In this document: in pieces, positions 5,717 through 6,696 of the stretch | Position numbering within the stretch: position 1 is the stretch's first letter | Layout: every line of letters begins with the position of its first letter | Source of the DNA: Actinomycetales bacterium | GTDB lineage: Bacteria > Actinomycetota > Actinomycetes > Actinomycetales > Beutenbergiaceae | Direction of reading: 5' to 3' | Assembly (NCBI GenBank): GCA_016649925.1 | Contig: JAENWO010000138.1 | Location: forward strand, 1 to 6,696 | Length of the DNA stretch: 6,696 bases | The notes under the pieces: generated by a model | What the model saw: the letters and a program-made list of their open reading frames with translations, nothing else | Told to the model about the DNA's origin: nothing | The model's database searches: none | Made by a program: the position numbers and the translations under genes

Positions 5717-6345
5717 TCAGTCGGACCTGCGCGAGCCGGCCACGCCGAGGTCCACCACACCGCCGTAGAGCCGAGGAGCGAAGGTGGCGAATCCGGTCTG
5801 CAGGGCGGGGATGACGTCGGTGCAGGTGCAGGTGCCGAGGGTCAGTGGGTAACTGACCGGCTCGGAGATCTCGCGCCGCAGCGGGTCCATCCGCGGGTAC
5901 CGCTCGGCGAAGTTGTCGACGCCGGGGTCGAGGTCGATCCGCGCGAGCCAGGCACCGGTAGAGACGGAACGACGCGTCGTGGAGGCCGCCGAGATCGTCG
6001 TGCCGGCGAGGTCGTCCCACCGCACGCCCCACGCCCTCACCCGCGGATCGTCGTGCGCGATTCCCAGCGGGCTGAACACGATCGCGCGCCGGCGCAGCAG
6101 CGGCGGTAGCCCCAGGACCAGTGGCAGCGCGAGCACGCTGATGAAGCTGCCGAAGATTCACATCCAGATCGGGAGGTCGGTCTCGGGCTGGAAGGACACG
6201 ACGTACCAGAAGCCCACGGCCGCCAGTGCACCCACGATCGCCCCACCGATGGAGGTCGCGTAGTCCCGCACCCTCGGTCCGAGGTCCACCCTGATCTCCT
6301 CGGGGCGGGAACGGCAGCGGGCTGCGGGTCGGAGCCGTGGGTCAT
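5717..6345 (-). pseudogene. Broken gene for a small membrane protein with a PH-like domain
   Basis: Reading right to left, one frame runs from a GTG at 6289 to the stop at 5717 and would give 190 residues, but codon 44 is TGA (6160-6158). Before it lies a transmembrane segment (SIGGAIVGALAAVGFWYVVSF). After it the same frame resumes at once with a second hydrophobic stretch (IFGSFISVLALPLVLGLPPL). A soluble domain follows whose pattern (IVFSPLGIAHDD, then WGVRWDDLAGTTISA) resembles bacterial PH domains. One G-to-A change in a Trp codon (TGG to TGA) explains the stop. The N-terminus may be damaged too: an ATG at 6345 opens a good-looking start (MTHGSDPQPAAVPAP) in another frame, which would join the main frame if one C were restored in the C-run at 6305-6302. 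The GTG at 6289 does have GAGGAG six bases upstream, so a shorter intact start cannot be excluded. Function unknown. Sequencing error is the main alternative. Confidence 0.65.
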
Positions 6346-6355
6346 GGTCAGCAAC

Positions 6356-6696
6356 CTAGCGTCGCGGGTTGTAAGTCTTTTTCTGGTGGGGTGAGGGTTT
6401 GGCGTGGGCGATGATCTCGTCGGCGCCTTTGGTCCAGGTGAACGGGTGGGCGCGTTCGTTCCAGCCGTGGAGGTAGACCCCGATGGCGGTCTCGAGGTCC
6501 TTGACGCTATGGAACGTGCCGCGGCGGATCGCCTGCCGGGTGATGATCCCGAAGAAGATCTCCACCATGCTCAGCCAGCTCCCGCTGGTCGGGGTGAGGT
6601 GCAGCTGCACCCGGGGGTGCTTGGCGAGCCACGCCTTGACGTTCGGGTGCTTGTCGGTGGCGTAGTTGTCGCAGACCACGTGCAGCGGCACCCGGG
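6356..6696 (-). mobile_element. IS630-family transposase, C-terminal part, cut by the window edge
   Basis: About 113 residues of the C-terminus are visible, and the frame is open through the right edge, so the gene starts outside. HVVCDNYATDKHPNV carries the second catalytic Asp of the DDE_3 domain. About 35 residues later, TPTSGSWLSMVEIFF carries the catalytic Glu (D-x34-E spacing). ITRQAIRRGTF and the YNPRR terminus are typical of IS630 transposases common in Actinomycetota. Full proteins are about 340-360 residues; the first catalytic Asp lies beyond the window. It ends with TAG at 6358-6356 within CTAG, the kind of TA-containing site IS630 elements duplicate, so the element boundary may lie there. 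It points the same way as the broken gene, whose probable start is only some 10-70 bases downstream. Confidence 0.9.

Noticed and set aside
1..6696. tRNA, rRNA, CRISPR arrays or a replication origin
   Set aside because: No cloverleaf-like sequence, spaced repeat array or dense DnaA-box cluster was seen; the two DnaA-like sites at 1074-1112 are too few.

Overview
The window is GC-rich throughout. Its codon use and gene families (a WXG100 protein, a DUF4031-HD fusion, a DHA2 efflux pump beside a TetR regulator) point to a high-GC Actinomycetota chromosome. A Micrococcales member of the Cellulomonas/Georgenia kind is plausible, but the sequence alone does not fix genus or species.

Layout. (1) 2-970 (+) encodes a protein of the COG4339 HD-phosphohydrolase-like family in which the HD doublet reads HG; it ends in a long disordered basic tail. 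(2) 971-1199 is a 229-base gap with an 11-bp direct repeat. It leads to 1200-1490 (+), a typical small WXG100 (ESAT-6-like) protein with a strong ribosome binding site. (3) 1491-1650 holds an 18-bp tandem repeat and a likely leaderless promoter. (4) 1651-2574 (+) is a DUF4031 domain fused to an intact COG4339 HD domain. It overlaps by 35 bases the next gene, 2540-3205 (+), an HhH-GPD (endonuclease III/DNA glycosylase-like) protein. (5) 3208-3822 (-) is a TetR repressor, divergent from 4070-5650 (+), a 14-TM DHA2-type drug efflux pump. A 25-bp near-palindrome lies over the promoter between them. (6) 5717-6345 (-) is a broken small membrane protein gene with an in-frame TGA and a probable one-base frameshift. 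(7) 6356-6696 (-) is the C-terminal end of an IS630-family transposase running off the right edge.

How the parts may work together. The TetR/MFS pair is a conventional self-regulated efflux module: the repressor probably binds the dyad over the -10 region until a ligand releases it. The DUF4031-HD and HhH genes look co-translated and may share a role in nucleotide or DNA-damage metabolism; this is inference. Gene 1 is a diverged paralogue of the HD half of the fusion, with the WXG100 gene lying between them. The right end is an area of decay next to an insertion sequence. I found no clear new multi-gene system. The least explained part is the left 3.2 kb: paired active and degenerate HD proteins around a solitary WXG100 protein, followed by a glycosylase-like protein.
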